Source: Ruthenibacterium sp.
Lineage (GTDB): Bacteria > Bacillota > Clostridia > Oscillospirales > Ruminococcaceae
NCBI GenBank assembly: GCA_020025235.1
Contig: JAHHSL010000016.1
Coordinates: 1-38,304 of the forward strand
Direction: 5' to 3'
DNA: 38,304 nucleotides
Both the position numbers and the translations under genes were made by a program. Shown here one piece after another: positions 37,678 to 38,304 of the stretch (its first letter is position 1; each line of letters opens with the position of its first letter). The notes under the pieces are model-generated. The model made no database searches and was not told where the DNA came from. It worked only from the letters and a program-made list of their open reading frames with translations.

Positions 37678-38304
37678 ATGAATATAAAAGAAAAATTCAA
37701 TAATAAAGCTTGGATTTTTTTTGATGTTGGTTCTACATTGATAGATGAAAGCGTTGCATATAACCATCGCATACAGGATATGATTGCTGGAACTGGATTG
37801 TCATTAGAGGAAATTTATAAAAAACGCTTAGAGTTTTCACAACAAGGGTTCGATGGTAATTCAGAAATCATATTGTATTATGGACTCAAAAAGACGCCTT
37901 GGCATTCAGATGATGAACGTCCTTATCCTGACGCACAAAAAGTGTTAGAACATTTGAAGGATCGTGGGTATAAACTTGGTATCATTGCAAATCAGATATC
38001 TGGCTTAGTAGATCGGTTGAACAATTGGGGCATGGCTGGCTACTTTAGTGTAATTGCATCATCTTCTGACTTGGGAGTTGCAAAGCCTAACTATGAGATA
38101 TTTGAAAAAGCACTTTCAATGGCAGGCTGCAAAGCATGTAATTCGGTTATGATTGGAGACAGATTAGATAACGATATTATTCCTGCAAAACGATGTGGCA
38201 TGCAAACAATCTGGGTAAAAAACGGATTGGCATCTTGTCAGCCTCGAGAACTGGGAAATGGATATGCAGATATGATAATAGAATCACTAACTGAATTGAT
38301 AAAT
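37678..38304 (+). CDS. HAD family hydrolase, partial (runs off the window)
   Basis: The first 209 codons of a haloacid dehalogenase-type hydrolase are present, without a stop before the window end. Motif I is FFDVGSTL near residue 16, motif II lies around GIIANQ, motif III lysine is in GVAKPNYEIFEKAL and motif IV is MIGDRLDNDI. The second motif I position, usually Asp in phosphatases, is Gly (DVGST), as in some HAD subgroups, so phosphatase activity is likely but not certain. The sequence reaches the final HAD region, so little is probably missing. AGAAGG lies 7 nt before the ATG. Codon use is AT-rich. Confidence 0.82.
   Translation, partial: MNIKEKFNNKAWIFFDVGSTLIDESVAYNHRIQDMIAGTGLSLEEIYKKRLEFSQQGFDGNSEIILYYGLKKTPWHSDDERPYPDAQKVLEHLKDRGYKLGIIANQISGLVDRLNNWGMAGYFSVIASSSDLGVAKPNYEIFEKALSMAGCKACNSVMIGDRLDNDIIPAKRCGMQTIWVKNGLASCQPRELGNGYADMIIESLTELIN

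Overview
The window looks like a chromosomal segment of a Gram-positive, anaerobic, spore-forming gut-type bacterium of the class Clostridia, probably Oscillospirales/Ruminococcaceae-like. This is an inference from several features: GGAGG-type ribosome binding sites, TTG/GTG starts, NfnAB, a PPi-type phosphofructokinase, an ECF transporter, a SpoIVB peptidase and a SpoIID-like protein. Genus cannot be assigned from the sequence alone. Bases 1 to about 35,430 are GC-rich with uniform codon use. From about 35,430 to the right end the DNA is visibly AT-rich, with different codon use and degraded intergenic stretches, as expected for a horizontally acquired accessory segment.

Layout. (1) 1-4.8 kb: tRNA-Leu(GAG), a GH13 amylase-family enzyme, a GNAT acetyltransferase, then a NeuD/PglD-like acyltransferase followed by a second NeuD-like domain fused to a NahK-like N-acetylhexosamine kinase. 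(2) 4.9-12.1 kb: a TetR regulator with a 28-bp palindromic operator, then a tightly coupled module of ECF S component, EcfT, double-domain EcfA and a pair of exporter-fold ABC half-transporters. (3) 12.1-16.9 kb: a divergent LysR regulator, an iron alcohol dehydrogenase with a Rex-like operator, and nfnAB, an electron-bifurcating transhydrogenase. (4) 17-22.4 kb: a Nudix hydrolase, a sugar phosphate isomerase/epimerase-like protein, and a nucleoside-type ABC importer (ATPase plus two permeases, no binding protein). (5) 22.4-28.2 kb: a lipoprotein, a repeat protein, PPi-phosphofructokinase, a PII-like protein with a CPA2 antiporter, and PRPP synthetase. (6) 28.4-35.4 kb: a large SpoIID-like/peptidoglycan-binding protein with a sigma-K-like promoter, a P-type Ca2+ ATPase, and spoIVB with a sigma-G-like promoter. 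(7) 35.4-38.3 kb: the AT-rich accessory segment with Nudix, HIT and HAD genes.

The most unusual structure is at 35.24-36.41 kb. The last 143 bp of spoIVB, its terminator, an extended -10 element and a 28-bp imperfect palindrome are repeated 943 bp downstream on the far side of an AT-rich Nudix gene. The repeat homology stops exactly at the end of the palindrome, and a third, diverged palindrome ends the Nudix unit. The palindromes have an 11-6-11 layout like Xer/tyrosine-recombinase core sites. The arrangement can be read as a small array of gene cassettes, each ending in a site, inserted behind spoIVB. This is a hypothesis; a duplicated promoter-operator is the main alternative.

Other points of interest are the NeuD-NahK fusion beside a stand-alone NeuD paralogue, the ECF plus dual ABC module, the unusual SpoIID/six-repeat peptidoglycan-binding protein without a signal peptide, the PII-like/antiporter pair, and the 14-residue repeat protein. 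Most transcription units end in clear intrinsic terminators, so unit boundaries are well defined.
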